Assembly (NCBI RefSeq): GCF_004187715.1
Contig: NZ_QZWF01000004.1
Span: 496,001 to 560,000, forward strand
Direction: 5' to 3'
Source of the DNA: Streptomyces sp. F001
Lineage (GTDB): Bacteria > Actinomycetota > Actinomycetes > Streptomycetales > Streptomycetaceae
Length of the DNA stretch: 64,000 nucleotides
Positions 1 through 8,475 of the stretch are shown one piece after another. The translations under genes and the position numbers were made by a program. How positions within the stretch are numbered: the first letter of the stretch is position 1; every line of letters starts with the position of its first letter. Under the pieces are notes generated by a model, which saw nothing but the letters and a program-made list of their open reading frames with translations, did not search any database and was not told the DNA's origin.

Positions 1-260
1 GTACGCTGGCCTGAGGAGTCCCAGGGCCCCGCGGCGGTCACCACAACAACGGCCAGCGCCAGGCCGACGGTGGCGGCGCCCGTGGTGTACTGCCAGGTCT
101 TCGCCGTCGCGACCCGTGTGACCTGCGGTTTCGTGGCGCGTACCAGCCGCGTGACCCGCGGACCGGTCACGGCCGTGACCCGCGCAAAGCGGGGGCGTAC
201 GGCGTTCGCGACCCGTGCCAGGCGCGGTTTCGCGGCTCGCCAAGGCCTCAGCTCAGGCAC
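1..260 (-). CDS. Membrane-anchored protein, N-terminal fragment (possibly D-Ala-D-Ala carboxypeptidase)
   Basis: Only the first 86 or so codons are in the window; the gene runs off the left edge. The GTG at 260 is preferred because AAAGGGG lies about 9 bases upstream; an in-frame GTG at 266 is too close to it. The visible protein is a strongly basic stretch rich in RVTR/ATKP-like repeats, followed by one hydrophobic segment (around residues 67-79) ending in AAGPWD. This is a cytoplasmic tail plus a membrane anchor or signal. In Streptomyces the gene divergent from ppa usually encodes a D-alanyl-D-alanine carboxypeptidase with such an N-terminus. No catalytic motif is visible, so the family name rests on synteny alone. 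Confidence 0.5.
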   Translation of the reverse strand, partial: MPELRPWRAAKPRLARVANAVRPRFARVTAVTGPRVTRLVRATKPQVTRVATAKTWQYTTGAATVGLALAVVVVTAAGPWDSSGQR

Positions 261-345
261 GACCACCAGCCCCTTTCGCGATCACACAGCTGCGTGAGGG
301 ACACTTAACCACCAGAACTGTGTGCTGATCATGGAGGAGCCACCG

Positions 346-837
346 GTGGAGTTCGACGTCACGATCGAGATTCCGAAGGGTTCGCGGAACAAGTACGAGG
401 TGGACCACGAGACCGGTCGTATCCGCCTGGACCGCCGCCTGTTCACTTCGACCAGCTACCCGGCCGACTACGGCTTCGTCGAGAACACCCTCGGCGAGGA
501 CGGCGACCCGCTGGACGCGCTGGTCATCCTGGACGAGCCGACCTTCCCCGGCTGCCTCATCCAGTGCCGTGCGATCGGCATGTTCCGCATGACGGACGAG
601 GCCGGCGGCGACGACAAGCTGCTGTGCGTGCCCGCCCACGACCCGCGCGTGGAGCACCTGCGGGACATCCACCACGTGTCCGAGTTCGACCGCCTGGAGA
701 TCCAGCACTTCTTCGAGGTCTACAAGGACCTGGAGCCCGGCAAGTCCGTCGAGGGCGCCAACTGGGTGGGCCGGACCGAGGCCGAGGCCGAGATCGAGCG
801 GTCGTACAAGCGGTTCAAGGAGCAGGGCGGTCACTGA
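346..837 (+). CDS. ppa: Inorganic pyrophosphatase, family I
   Basis: Hydrolyses cytoplasmic pyrophosphate to two phosphates and so drives biosynthetic reactions. The 163-residue product is the usual length for bacterial family I enzymes. It has the N-terminal EIPKGSRNKYE segment, the signature DGDPLDALV with the metal-binding aspartates (about residues 52-60), and the later DPRVEHLRDI and EGANWVG segments. The GTG at 346 is chosen because GGAGGAG sits 6 bases upstream; the upstream ATG at 331 overlaps that site. It is divergent from the gene at the left edge and followed by a strong hairpin. A membrane H+-pyrophosphatase (hppA) is also encoded in this window, so the cell has two independent PPi-consuming systems. 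Confidence 0.97.
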   Translation: MEFDVTIEIPKGSRNKYEVDHETGRIRLDRRLFTSTSYPADYGFVENTLGEDGDPLDALVILDEPTFPGCLIQCRAIGMFRMTDEAGGDDKLLCVPAHDPRVEHLRDIHHVSEFDRLEIQHFFEVYKDLEPGKSVEGANWVGRTEAEAEIERSYKRFKEQGGH

Positions 838-854
838 GCCTCGTATCCCCGTAA

Positions 855-882
855 CGGGCCGCACGCGCACGTGTGCGGCCCG
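855..882 (+). terminator. Hairpin after ppa
   Basis: A 10-bp inverted repeat (CGGGCCGCAC / GTGCGGCCCG) with an 8-base loop begins 17 bases after the ppa stop. There is no T-run, as is common for Streptomyces terminators. Confidence 0.75.
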
Positions 883-960
883 TCCGCGTGTCCGTGCGCA
901 TACTGAGGCCTGTTGGGTGTCGTACGCCTGCTGGATGTCGTACAGGGAGCACTGCTTCAA

Positions 961-2628
961 GTGACGGACGCGGAGAACCGCAAGCCGCAGTCGGACGAGG
1001 CGCGGACGACGTTCGATCCCGAGGTCACCTCGGAGTTCGCGATCCCCGAGGGCCTGGCCGTGCCGAGGCAGGGGGCCGAGTCGGAGACCTCGTCCGAGTT
1101 CGCCGTACCCGAGGGGCTGGACGTCCCGTCGCCGGCCGACGCCGAGCCGGAGGGGTCGGCGTTCAGTCCGCCGAGCACCTACAGCGCCCGCGGCGCGCCG
1201 GCCGCGTTCACGCCGGCGACCGGTGTGCCCGTGGTCCGGCTGACCAAGGACGTGCCCTGGCAGGACCGGATGCGCACGATGCTGCGGCTGCCGGTGGCCG
1301 AGCGGCCCGCGCCTGAGCCGGGACCGAAGGCGGAGGAGGGCGGTCCGGCCGTTCCGCGTGTGCTCGACCTGACGCTGCGTATCGGCGAGCTGCTGCTCGC
1401 GGGCGGTGAGGGCGCCGAGGACGTGGAGGCGGCGATGTTCGCGGTCTGCCGCTCCTACGGCCTGGACCGCTGCGAGCCCAACGTCACCTTCACCCTGCTG
1501 TCGATCTCGTACCAGCCGTCCCTCGTCGACGATCCGGTGACGGCGTCGCGGACGGTACGCCGCCGGGGCACCGACTACACCCGGCTGGCGGCCGTGTACC
1601 AGCTCGTGGACGACCTGAGCGACCCGGAGAGCCACATCTCCCTGGAGGAGGCCTACCGGCGTCTCGCGGAGATCCGCCGCAACCGGCACCCCTACCCCAC
1701 GTGGGTGCTGACCGCGGCGAGCGGGCTGCTCGCGGGTGCGGCCTCGGTGCTCGTCGGCGGTGACGCGATCGTGTTCTTCGCGGCCGCGCTCGGCGCGATG
1801 CTCGGCGACCGGCTGGCGTGGCTGTGCGCGGGGCGCGGGTTGCCGGAGTTCTACCAGTTCGTGGTCGCCGCGATGCCGCCGGCCGCGATGGGGGTCGCGC
1901 TCACGCTGGCACACGTCGATGTGAAGGCGTCCGCGGTCATCACCGGTGGGCTGTTCGCGCTGCTGCCCGGGCGGGCGCTGGTGGCGGGTGTGCAGGACGG
2001 CCTGACCGGCTTCTACATCACCGCGGCGGCACGGCTGCTGGAGGTCATGTACCTCTTCGTCGGCATCGTCGTCGGGGTGCTGGTGATGCTGTACTTCGGC
2101 GTCCAGCTGGGCGCCCAGCTCACCCCCGACGCGGCGATGAGCATCGCCGAGCGGCCGGTCGTGCAGATCACCGCGTCGATGCTGCTGTCGCTGACGTTCG
2201 CCGTGCTGCTCCAGCAGGAACGGGCCACCGTGCTCGCCGTGACCCTCAACGGGGGTGTCGCGTGGTCGGTGTACGGCGCGATGCACTACGCCGGTGACCT
2301 GTCACCGGTCGCCTCCACGGCGGTGGCGGCGGGGTTGGTGGGGCTGTTCGGGCAGCTGCTGTCCCGGTATCGGTTCGCGTCCGCGCTGCCGTACACCACG
2401 GCGGCGATCGGGCCGCTGCTGCCCGGTTCCGCAACGTACTTCGGTCTGCTGTCGATCGCGCAGAACGAGGTCGACGAAGGGCTGGGGTCGCTCACCAAGG
2501 CCGCCGCGCTTGCGATGGCCATCGCCATCGGGGTGAACCTCGGGTCGGAGATCTCGCGGTTGTTCCTCCGTCTGCCGGGCGGCTCCGCCGAGGGGCGGAA
2601 GGCCGCCAAGCGGACGCGGGGTTTCTAG
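961..2628 (+). CDS. Threonine/serine exporter family (ThrE-type) membrane protein
   Basis: Predicted amino-acid exporter of the cytoplasmic membrane. The first ~130 residues are hydrophilic, proline- and acid-rich, and contain a repeated phrase (SEFAIPEGL / SEFAVPEGL). Then comes the ThrE domain (DLTLRIGELLLAGGEGAEDVEAAM onward) and about ten hydrophobic helices, including a second ThrE_2-like half after about residue 400. Fusion of both halves and 555 residues in total are normal for actinobacterial ThrE homologues. The GTG at 961 is chosen, with GGGAG 11 bases upstream; an upstream in-frame TTG at 913 is less likely. The conserved amphipathic ThrE helix (GEGAEDVEAAM) is intact. The substrate cannot be read from sequence. 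Confidence 0.85.
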   Translation: MTDAENRKPQSDEARTTFDPEVTSEFAIPEGLAVPRQGAESETSSEFAVPEGLDVPSPADAEPEGSAFSPPSTYSARGAPAAFTPATGVPVVRLTKDVPWQDRMRTMLRLPVAERPAPEPGPKAEEGGPAVPRVLDLTLRIGELLLAGGEGAEDVEAAMFAVCRSYGLDRCEPNVTFTLLSISYQPSLVDDPVTASRTVRRRGTDYTRLAAVYQLVDDLSDPESHISLEEAYRRLAEIRRNRHPYPTWVLTAASGLLAGAASVLVGGDAIVFFAAALGAMLGDRLAWLCAGRGLPEFYQFVVAAMPPAAMGVALTLAHVDVKASAVITGGLFALLPGRALVAGVQDGLTGFYITAAARLLEVMYLFVGIVVGVLVMLYFGVQLGAQLTPDAAMSIAERPVVQITASMLLSLTFAVLLQQERATVLAVTLNGGVAWSVYGAMHYAGDLSPVASTAVAAGLVGLFGQLLSRYRFASALPYTTAAIGPLLPGSATYFGLLSIAQNEVDEGLGSLTKAAALAMAIAIGVNLGSEISRLFLRLPGGSAEGRKAAKRTRGF

Positions 2629-2641
2629 CGCCCGGGCTCCT

Positions 2642-3610
2642 TCAGCTCTGTCGGTAAGGGTCGTACGGGTACTGGCCCTGGCCCTGCTGGTAGTCCTGCT
2701 GCGAATCGTAGGGCTGCTGCTGGTAGTCCTGTTGCGAACCGTAGGGCTGCTGCTGGTAACCCTGCTGGTACCCCTGCGGATACTGCTGGGCGTACGGCTG
2801 CGGGTTCTGGCCGTATCCGTACTGCTGCCGGTCGTGCCCCTGCTGCGGGTAGCCCTGGTCGCCGTAGGGCTGGTCGCCATAGGGCTGCTCCTGGTGGTCC
2901 GGCTCCACGCGGCGCAGCTGCGTGGTCGCGTCGTCCATCAGGGGCGCCTGCTGCTGGAACGGAGGCTGCGGCTGCTGGGGCGGGTTCTTCTTGTTCTTCG
3001 AGCGTGCGCGCCAGAACTCGATGATGATCGGGAGCACGGAGACGAGGACGATCAGGATGAGGATCGCTTCGATGTTGCTCTTGACGAAGTCGATGTTGCC
3101 CAGCCAGGCGCCGAGCAGCGTGACGCCCGCGCCCCACAGGATGCCGCCGAGGACGTTGAAGATGACGAACGAGCGGTACCGCATGCCGCTGACACCGGCG
3201 ATGATCGGCGTGAACGTCCGCACGATGGGCACGAAGCGGGCCAGGACGAGGGACTTCGGGCCGTACTTCTCGAAGAACTCGTGCGCCTTGGTGACGTTCT
3301 CCTGCTTGAAGAGCCGGGAGTCCGGGCGGGTGAAGAGCGACGGGCCGACCTTCTTGCCGAACATGTAGCCCGCCTGGTCGCCGAGGATCGCGGCGATGCA
3401 GATCAGAACGATCGCAGCCCACAGCGGAAAGTCCAGCTGATTCGATGTGATCAGCAGGCCCGCCGTGAACAGCAGCGAGTCACCCGGCAGGAAGAAGCCG
3501 ATGAGCAGGCCCGACTCGGCGAAGACGATGAGGAGCAGGCCCCAGATCCCGAAGTTGTCCAGCAGATAGTTCGGATCCAGCCAGCTCGGTCCGAGTGCAA
3601 GCGTCGTCAC
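2642..3610 (-). CDS. DedA family membrane protein with Gln/Tyr-rich tail
   Basis: Member of the DedA/SNARE-associated (VTT domain) family, thought to act as phospholipid flippases or transporters. Residues about 1-210 contain the family signatures: FAESGLLIGFFLPGDSLLF near the N-terminus, GDQAGYMFGKKVG, and the FxxxG/R motif ARFVPIVRTFTPIIAG with its essential arginines. Several transmembrane segments are visible. The last ~110 residues are a disordered tail of QGYQQQPYGSQQ-like repeats, common in Streptomyces DedA proteins. The GTG at 3610 has AGGAG about 8 bases upstream. It is convergent with the ThrE gene (13 bases between stops). Confidence 0.9.
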   Translation of the reverse strand: MTTLALGPSWLDPNYLLDNFGIWGLLLIVFAESGLLIGFFLPGDSLLFTAGLLITSNQLDFPLWAAIVLICIAAILGDQAGYMFGKKVGPSLFTRPDSRLFKQENVTKAHEFFEKYGPKSLVLARFVPIVRTFTPIIAGVSGMRYRSFVIFNVLGGILWGAGVTLLGAWLGNIDFVKSNIEAILILIVLVSVLPIIIEFWRARSKNKKNPPQQPQPPFQQQAPLMDDATTQLRRVEPDHQEQPYGDQPYGDQGYPQQGHDRQQYGYGQNPQPYAQQYPQGYQQGYQQQPYGSQQDYQQQPYDSQQDYQQGQGQYPYDPYRQS

Positions 3611-3790
3611 GGTTCCGGGCTCCTGTGGGGTGAGGCGAAGTACGGCGTTCGGTTCGGCCGGACAAAGCTATCAACGCAAGATGTCCACCCCAGGTTCCAC
3701 CGGTGTCTCGGGGATCCACTGTGCGCCGGCTGGGACGCAGCTGTGGGTCGGCGGTGGTCCTGGCCGGGAGCGGGACTCCCGGCCAGGGTC

Positions 3791-4552
3791 TTACGAGGTG
3801 TGCCGGGCCGTGTTGGCGAGAATCGCGTTGCGCAGGTACGCCGCCAGGCCGGGCCGGATCTTCTCGTACGTCGCGGTGAACCGGGCGTCGGCAACGTACA
3901 TCTCGCCGAGACAGCTGTGCATCTCGTGCGAGCAGTCGTAGTACGAGCGGGAGATGAACCGGCGGTGTTCCTCCGCCGTGTCCATGGCCGCCTCGGAGTC
4001 GGCCGGCGTGCCGGAGGCCATCAGGTCGGCCATGCGCCGGTGGATGGCGTCGAACTCCTCGGTGACGCGCTTCCAGTCCTCCTTGGTGTAGGAGGCCGTG
4101 CGCCGCTGCGACTCCCGGTAGGCGTCGGTACTGCCCCAGCGCTCCTGCACCTCGTCCTCGTACTGGTCCGGGTCGAAGTCCCCGAACACCTCGAACTTCT
4201 CCTCGGGCGTGAGGTTGATGCCCATCTTGCGTGCCTCCATGGCGTGCTCCACGGCCGCCGCCATCTTCTGCAGCTTCTCGATCCGGACGGTCAGCAGCTC
4301 GTGCTGGCGGCGCAGATGCGCGCGCGGGTCCGCGTCCGGGTCGTCGAGCAGGGCGGCGACCTCCTCGAGCGGGAAGCCGAGCTCGCGGTAGAACAGGATC
4401 TGCTGCAGCCGGTCGAGGTCGGCGTCGTTGTAGCGCCGGTGGCCCGCGTGGCTGCGCTCGCTCGGGACGAGCAGGCCGATGTCGTCGTAGTGGTGCAGGG
4501 TGCGCACCGTGACTCCTGCGTACCCGGCGACCTGTCCCACGGAGTAGCTCAC
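3791..4552 (-). CDS. tipA: TipA-type MerR transcriptional activator with thiopeptide-binding domain
   Basis: Thiostrepton-class antibiotic sensor and autoactivator. Residues 1-70 are a MerR winged helix (YSVGQVAGYAGVTVRTLHHYD, then HAGHRRY). A coiled coil runs to about residue 108. From about residue 110 lies the TipAS drug-binding domain (MGINLTPEEKFEVFGDF, then DCSHEMHSCLGEMY, with the cysteine used for covalent drug capture). The 253-residue length equals that of S. lividans TipAL. The GTG at 4552 has AAGGGAG upstream. The in-frame ATG at 4225 (residue 110) matches the known internal start of the short TipAS protein, so two products are expected. The adjacent promoter has MerR geometry. 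Confidence 0.95.
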   Translation of the reverse strand: MSYSVGQVAGYAGVTVRTLHHYDDIGLLVPSERSHAGHRRYNDADLDRLQQILFYRELGFPLEEVAALLDDPDADPRAHLRRQHELLTVRIEKLQKMAAAVEHAMEARKMGINLTPEEKFEVFGDFDPDQYEDEVQERWGSTDAYRESQRRTASYTKEDWKRVTEEFDAIHRRMADLMASGTPADSEAAMDTAEEHRRFISRSYYDCSHEMHSCLGEMYVADARFTATYEKIRPGLAAYLRNAILANTARHTS

Positions 4553-4579
4553 TTCCGCTCCCTTCTCGGTACGCCCTCC

Positions 4580-4610
4580 ACGGTCCGCCCTCACGCCACG
4601 TGAGGTGCAA
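4580..4610 (-). promoter_or_regulatory. tipA promoter with 19-bp spacer and palindrome
   Basis: On the minus strand the -35 TTGCAC (4605-4610) and -10 GACCGT (4580-4585) are separated by 19 bp, the over-long spacing typical of MerR-activated promoters. The spacer carries a 17-bp inverted repeat, CCTCACG-3-CGTGAGG (4589-4605). This is the same architecture as the thiostrepton-inducible ptipA of S. lividans. Confidence 0.9.
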
Positions 4611-4652
4611 GTCGTCTGTGCCGGGCGGGTTCGGCATGCCGAGGATCGGTGC

Positions 4653-5864
4653 TCAATCTTCGCCGAGATCGAAGAGGTGCCAGGTGAGGCCGTCGGACGA
4701 TATCCGGCAGGTGCCATTGCCGTAGCTGTCGGTCCACAGCCAGCCGATCGGGGTCCTGCGGACCGAACCCGCCGGGCCGCGCGTGGGACTGTTGCTTCGG
4801 AACGTGCGGGCCTGATCGGTACTGCGCCACACGCCGGTCTCGCCGTACACGACGAGGCTGTTGTCGTCGGCCACCAGCAGGTCGCCGAGGAGGGACAGCG
4901 GCTCCACTCCCTCCCGATAGCGCCATATCCGGGTCCAGGTGGTGCCGCCGTCGGTGCTGACGTGGATGGTCATCAGGCCGTTCTTCACCTCCTCGTGGCT
5001 GGGGAGCTGGCCCGGCTGGACCGCGTACAGCGCGCTCCGGCCCGCGACCACGTTCATGGCCCACGCCCGCTCGGCGACGCCGGTCATCTGTGTCGGGCGC
5101 CAGGTGCGGCCGCGGTCCTCGCTGAGGACCAGGGTCGGCAGGCCGGAGTCGGGGTCCAGGCCCGTTGCGAACAGGGCGTTCTCGGCGATGTCGCCGGCCG
5201 GTGCCAAGGTTCCCTTGAGCGGCGGCTGATGCTTCAGGATCCGGTGCTCTCCGGTGTCCGGCATGACGACGAGCAGTCTGTTGCGGACGCATTCGTTGCC
5301 GTCGGCCGCCAGTGCCAGGCATTCGGTGACGAGAGAGGCGCTCTCGGGCACGGTCGGCGTAGTGCCCGTCGGCTTCGCCGTGCCGCGTTTCCAGGTGCGG
5401 CCGTTGTCGCGGGTGAACCAGGTGCGGTTGGGCACGCCGGTCCGCTCGGAGCTGTCGGTGATCAGGGCGCGGCCCGGCCCGAGCACGGTGAGACCGGCGG
5501 TGAGGCCCCGGTCGCCCGTGACGTCCGGCAGCGGGGACTCGGCCAGGCGCCACAGCCCGGCGTTCGCCTCGAGTACGGCGACGTACTGACGGCAGTGGTC
5601 CTCGCCGCAGTCGGAGCGGAGGGTGAAACCGCTGCCGTCCGCGGCGAAGGCCACGTCGTAGGACGCACCCGGCAGGTCGGTGGCCGACGGTATGTTCGGG
5701 GGCGCGGTGAAGGAGGAGCCCGACGACGCGGGCGCGTGCGTGTTCTTCTTCGCGGGTGCTCCCGCCGGCTCCTCGTCCACGCTCCCCGTGCCGGCACTGC
5801 ACGCTGCCAGAAGGCACACGAGCAGGGCTCCCACAAGGAGAAGCCGCCATCGACGTACATCCAT
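4653..5864 (-). CDS. Secreted lipoprotein with BNR/sialidase-like beta-propeller repeats
   Basis: Exported lipoprotein of unknown role. The N-terminus MDVRRWRLLL, a hydrophobic core and the lipobox LAAC (C22) give a clear lipoprotein signal, followed by a disordered Ser/Ala/Pro linker. The rest contains repeated BNR-like phrases of the type S-x-D-x-G-x-T-W: TRDNGRTWK, SEDRGRTWR, STDGGTTWT and RSTDQARTF. These indicate a six- or seven-bladed propeller as in sialidase or photosystem-assembly folds. There is no evidence for sialidase catalysis. The ATG at 5864 has GGAGG upstream. At 403 residues it is typical of Streptomyces 'exo-alpha-sialidase-like' lipoproteins. Confidence 0.82.
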   Translation of the reverse strand: MDVRRWRLLLVGALLVCLLAACSAGTGSVDEEPAGAPAKKNTHAPASSGSSFTAPPNIPSATDLPGASYDVAFAADGSGFTLRSDCGEDHCRQYVAVLEANAGLWRLAESPLPDVTGDRGLTAGLTVLGPGRALITDSSERTGVPNRTWFTRDNGRTWKRGTAKPTGTTPTVPESASLVTECLALAADGNECVRNRLLVVMPDTGEHRILKHQPPLKGTLAPAGDIAENALFATGLDPDSGLPTLVLSEDRGRTWRPTQMTGVAERAWAMNVVAGRSALYAVQPGQLPSHEEVKNGLMTIHVSTDGGTTWTRIWRYREGVEPLSLLGDLLVADDNSLVVYGETGVWRSTDQARTFRSNSPTRGPAGSVRRTPIGWLWTDSYGNGTCRISSDGLTWHLFDLGED

Positions 5865-5974
5865 GGATCCTCCGATCCGCGGTGACCGGTATCTGCTTCT
5901 GGTACACCGCGGGCCGGCTTCGGGTTCCACTCCCGGCGAACTTTCTGCCGAACGCCCTGCCGGGGAGCGCCGCC

Positions 5975-6736
5975 CTACTTGCTCAGGCGCGCGAACCGGC
6001 GCAGGGCCAGCGGGAAGAACACCGCGAGCAGCGCCAGCGGCCAGACGACCGCGGGCCAGACGTGCCCCGCCTCCCCGCCCTGGTTGCCGAACAGGTCGCG
6101 GACGGCCGTCGCCGTGTGGGACATCGGGTTCCACTGGACGACCGTGCCGAGCCAGCCGGGCATGGCCTCGGGTGTGGCGAAGGCGTTGGACAGGAAGCCG
6201 ACCGGCCAGACCAGGATCTGCACGGCCTGCACCAACTCCGGCTTTCCGGCCACCAGGGCCAGCTGGATGCCGATCCACAGCATCGCGAAGCGGAACAGCA
6301 GCAGCAGGCCCAGCGCCCCCAGGAAGGCCGCCGCCCCGCCGTGCGCACGCCAGCCGAGCGCGAGCCCGACGCCGATGAGGACGGCCAGGGCGAGCGCCGA
6401 CTGGAGCATGTCGGCCACCGAACGGCCCACCAGGATGGCGCCGTTGGCCATGGGCATCGACCGGAAGCGGTCGATCACGCCCTTGTTGAGGTCCTGGGTG
6501 ACGGCGATCATCGTGCCCTCCAGGCCGAAGGCCATGGTGAGCGCGAGCATGCCGGGGACGAGGTAGTCGACGTACTCGCCGCTGACACCGCGACCGCCGC
6601 CGACCAGGTAACCGAACATCAGCAGCAGCATCACGGGGAACGCCACGTTGACGACGATCTGGACCGGTTGCCGTGCCCAGTGGGCGAGTTCACGGCGGGT
6701 CATCGTCCAGGAGTCGGTCAGTGCGTAGGTGGTCAC
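5975..6736 (-). CDS. ABC-2 type transporter permease (DrrB-like)
   Basis: Membrane half of a drug-type ABC exporter. The 253 residues contain six predicted transmembrane helices and the ABC-2 signature region around NKGVIDRFRSMPMANGAILVGRSVADM, typical of daunorubicin-resistance DrrB permeases. A Trp/Pro-rich final part (MPGWLGTVVQWNPMSHTATAVRDL) is also characteristic. The GTG at 6736 overlaps the stop of the upstream ATPase gene by 4 bases (GTGA), indicating translational coupling. Expression is probably set by the PadR-type operators upstream of the ATPase. The substrate is unknown. Confidence 0.93.
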   Translation of the reverse strand: MTTYALTDSWTMTRRELAHWARQPVQIVVNVAFPVMLLLMFGYLVGGGRGVSGEYVDYLVPGMLALTMAFGLEGTMIAVTQDLNKGVIDRFRSMPMANGAILVGRSVADMLQSALALAVLIGVGLALGWRAHGGAAAFLGALGLLLLFRFAMLWIGIQLALVAGKPELVQAVQILVWPVGFLSNAFATPEAMPGWLGTVVQWNPMSHTATAVRDLFGNQGGEAGHVWPAVVWPLALLAVFFPLALRRFARLSK

Positions 6737-7683
6737 GCGGCCTCCTTCACACGGTCTGCGGTGACATGCAGGAACACCTCGTCGAGCGTGGGCCGGCGCA
6801 GGGCGATGTCCTCCGCCTCGATACCGGCCTCCTCCAGGGCTCGTACGACGCCGGAGAGTGCCGCCATCCGGTCGGTGACCGGTGCGCTGAGCAGCCGCCG
6901 GTCGGTGTCGACGGTGACGTCGTCCTTGGGCACCGGCAGCACGGCCACTGCGGCGCCGAGGTGGCCGGCGTCGCGCAGGACGACGTCGATGCGGTCGCCG
7001 CCGGTCAGCGCCTTCAGGGCGTCGGCCGTGCCGTCGGCGACGACCCGGCCGCGGTCGACGACCGAGATGCGGTCGGCGAGCTGGTCGGCCTCCTCCAGGT
7101 ACTGGGTGGTGAGCAGGACGGTCGTGCCGCCGCCGGCCAGTGAGCGGACGGAGGCCCACACCTCGGCGCGGCCGCGTGGGTCGAGGCCGGTCGTCGGTTC
7201 GTCCAGGAAGAGCACCTCCGGTTCGGTGATCAGTGAGGCGGCGAGGTCGAGGCGGCGCCGCATGCCGCCACTGTACTGCTTCACCGCCTTACGGCCGGTG
7301 TCCGCGAGGCCGAAGCGCTCCAGGAGTTCACCGGCCCGCACGCGCGCGTGGCGGGTGCCCAGGTGGTACAGGCGGCCGAACATCTCCAGGTTCTGGTAGC
7401 CGCTCAACTCCTCGTCGACGGCGGCGTGCTGGCCGAGCAGGCCGATCCGCAGCCGTACGTCGTACGCCTCCGTGACGACGTCGTGGCCCGCCACCTCGAT
7501 GCGGCCCGCGTCGGGGCGCAGCAGCGTGGACAGGATGCGGACCAGGGTGGTCTTGCCGGCGCCGTTCGGGCCGAGCACTGAGTGCACCGCGCCGCGCGCG
7601 ACCGTGAGGTCGAGCCCGTCCAGTGCGGGTTTGTCGCCGTACTTCTTGCGTGCCCCTTCGACGGTGATCGCCGTGTCGGCCAC
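6733..7683 (-). CDS. ABC transporter ATP-binding protein (DrrA-like)
   Basis: ATPase partner of the adjacent permease. Walker A GPNGAGKTT (about residues 34-42), signature YSGGMRRR (about 139), Walker B VLFLDEPTTGLDP (about 158-170) and the H-loop region TTQYLEEADQLAD are all intact. The C-terminal extension (GDRIDVVLRD to DEVFLHVT) is the DrrA regulatory tail. GTG 7683 is preferred over the in-frame ATG at 7704 because AAGGGAG lies 5 bases before it and the upstream part overlaps an operator. At 316 residues it has the normal family length. It is first in a two-gene operon preceded by padR on the same strand. Confidence 0.95.
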   Translation of the reverse strand: MADTAITVEGARKKYGDKPALDGLDLTVARGAVHSVLGPNGAGKTTLVRILSTLLRPDAGRIEVAGHDVVTEAYDVRLRIGLLGQHAAVDEELSGYQNLEMFGRLYHLGTRHARVRAGELLERFGLADTGRKAVKQYSGGMRRRLDLAASLITEPEVLFLDEPTTGLDPRGRAEVWASVRSLAGGGTTVLLTTQYLEEADQLADRISVVDRGRVVADGTADALKALTGGDRIDVVLRDAGHLGAAVAVLPVPKDDVTVDTDRRLLSAPVTDRMAALSGVVRALEEAGIEAEDIALRRPTLDEVFLHVTADRVKEAA

Positions 7684-7697
7684 TGAGACTCCCTTGC

Positions 7698-7759
7698 TAG
7701 TCAAACTTGACTACCCACGGAAGGCTAATACCCTTCCGCCCTCTAGTCAAACTTGATTA
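7698..7759 (-). promoter_or_regulatory. Paired palindromic operators and promoter of the ABC exporter operon
   Basis: Two near-identical 16-bp palindromes lie 46 bp apart: TAGTCAAACTTGACTA at 7698-7713 (perfect arms) and TAGTCAAACTTGATTA at 7744-7759. On the minus strand, TTGACT (7745-7750, inside the second palindrome) and TAGCCT (7722-7727) form a promoter with a 17-bp spacer. The first palindrome lies just downstream of the predicted start point. The second also covers the padR stop codon. The most likely ligand is the PadR protein encoded next door. Confidence 0.75.
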
Positions 7760-8398
7760 ACGGTCGTCCTCGGGATGCCGGTCCGCAGTCGCGTAAGGGT
7801 TCTCCTGGTCCTCGGCCAGGACGCCGACGAAGGGGTCGCCTTCCCCGGCGAAGGTGTACGCGCCGCCCTCGATCCGACCGATCAGGCCCAGGGTCCATTC
7901 GGCTTCGGCATCCGCGGTGTGGATCCAGAGGTTCATGATCTCGCCGATGTGGCCGAGCTGTTCGGGGCCGTCCTCGGGGACGTAGTGCTCGGTGACGGCG
8001 GCGCGCCACTCCTCGATCCGCCGGGTCCGCTCCTTCAGGAGCGCCACCGCCTCCGCCCTCGGAAGGTCGACGATGAACCCGATGGCCGCCGACTTCATGT
8101 CCATCTTCTGGTCGTACGAGGTCAGCGCCTCGCGCAGGAGCCGGAAGTATTCCTCGGTGCCCCGGTCGGTGATCTCGTACTCGGTGCGCGGGGGGCCACC
8201 CGCGGTGGACGGGGCGATCTCGTGCGCGTGGAGCAGGTCCTGCTTGGCCATCTGCTTCAGGGCGTGGTAGATCGAGCCGGGCTTGGCGTTGGACCACTCG
8301 TGCGCGCCCCAGTACTCCAGGTCGTTGCGCACCTGGTAGCCGTGGGCCCGCCCGTGCTGGCGGACGGCACCCAGCACAAGGAGACGGATCGCTGACAT
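7757..8398 (-). CDS. PadR family transcriptional repressor
   Basis: Ligand-responsive repressor. Residues about 1-85 form the PadR winged helix (AIRLLVLGAVRQHGRAHGYQVRNDL, then PGSIYHALKQMAKQDLL and GGPPRTEYEITDRG). The remainder is the C-terminal helical dimerisation domain (Vir_act_alpha_C type). The 213-residue length fits two-domain PadR proteins. It lies upstream of and co-directional with the DrrAB-like exporter, 73 bases before the ATPase start. The palindromes in that gap make it the likely controller of the exporter, and possibly of itself by read-through. The inducer is unknown. Confidence 0.93.
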   Translation of the reverse strand: MSAIRLLVLGAVRQHGRAHGYQVRNDLEYWGAHEWSNAKPGSIYHALKQMAKQDLLHAHEIAPSTAGGPPRTEYEITDRGTEEYFRLLREALTSYDQKMDMKSAAIGFIVDLPRAEAVALLKERTRRIEEWRAAVTEHYVPEDGPEQLGHIGEIMNLWIHTADAEAEWTLGLIGRIEGGAYTFAGEGDPFVGVLAEDQENPYATADRHPEDDR

Positions 8399-8475
8399 GC
8401 CGTCCAGGTTATGACCTCAAGATTCGACCAGGGCAACCAGCTCGAAGGCAGTCTTGCCGGTCCAGGGACTCACGG

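Noticed and set aside
253..2286. 677-residue minus-strand open frame opposite ppa and thrE
   Set aside because: Composition is Arg/His/Gln-rich with no family resemblance. It is the antisense shadow of two clear genes in high-GC DNA.
2642..2900. Q/Y-rich repetitive DNA at the end of the DedA gene considered as a mobile or satellite repeat
   Set aside because: It is in frame, ends at the natural stop, and such disordered tails are normal in this protein family.
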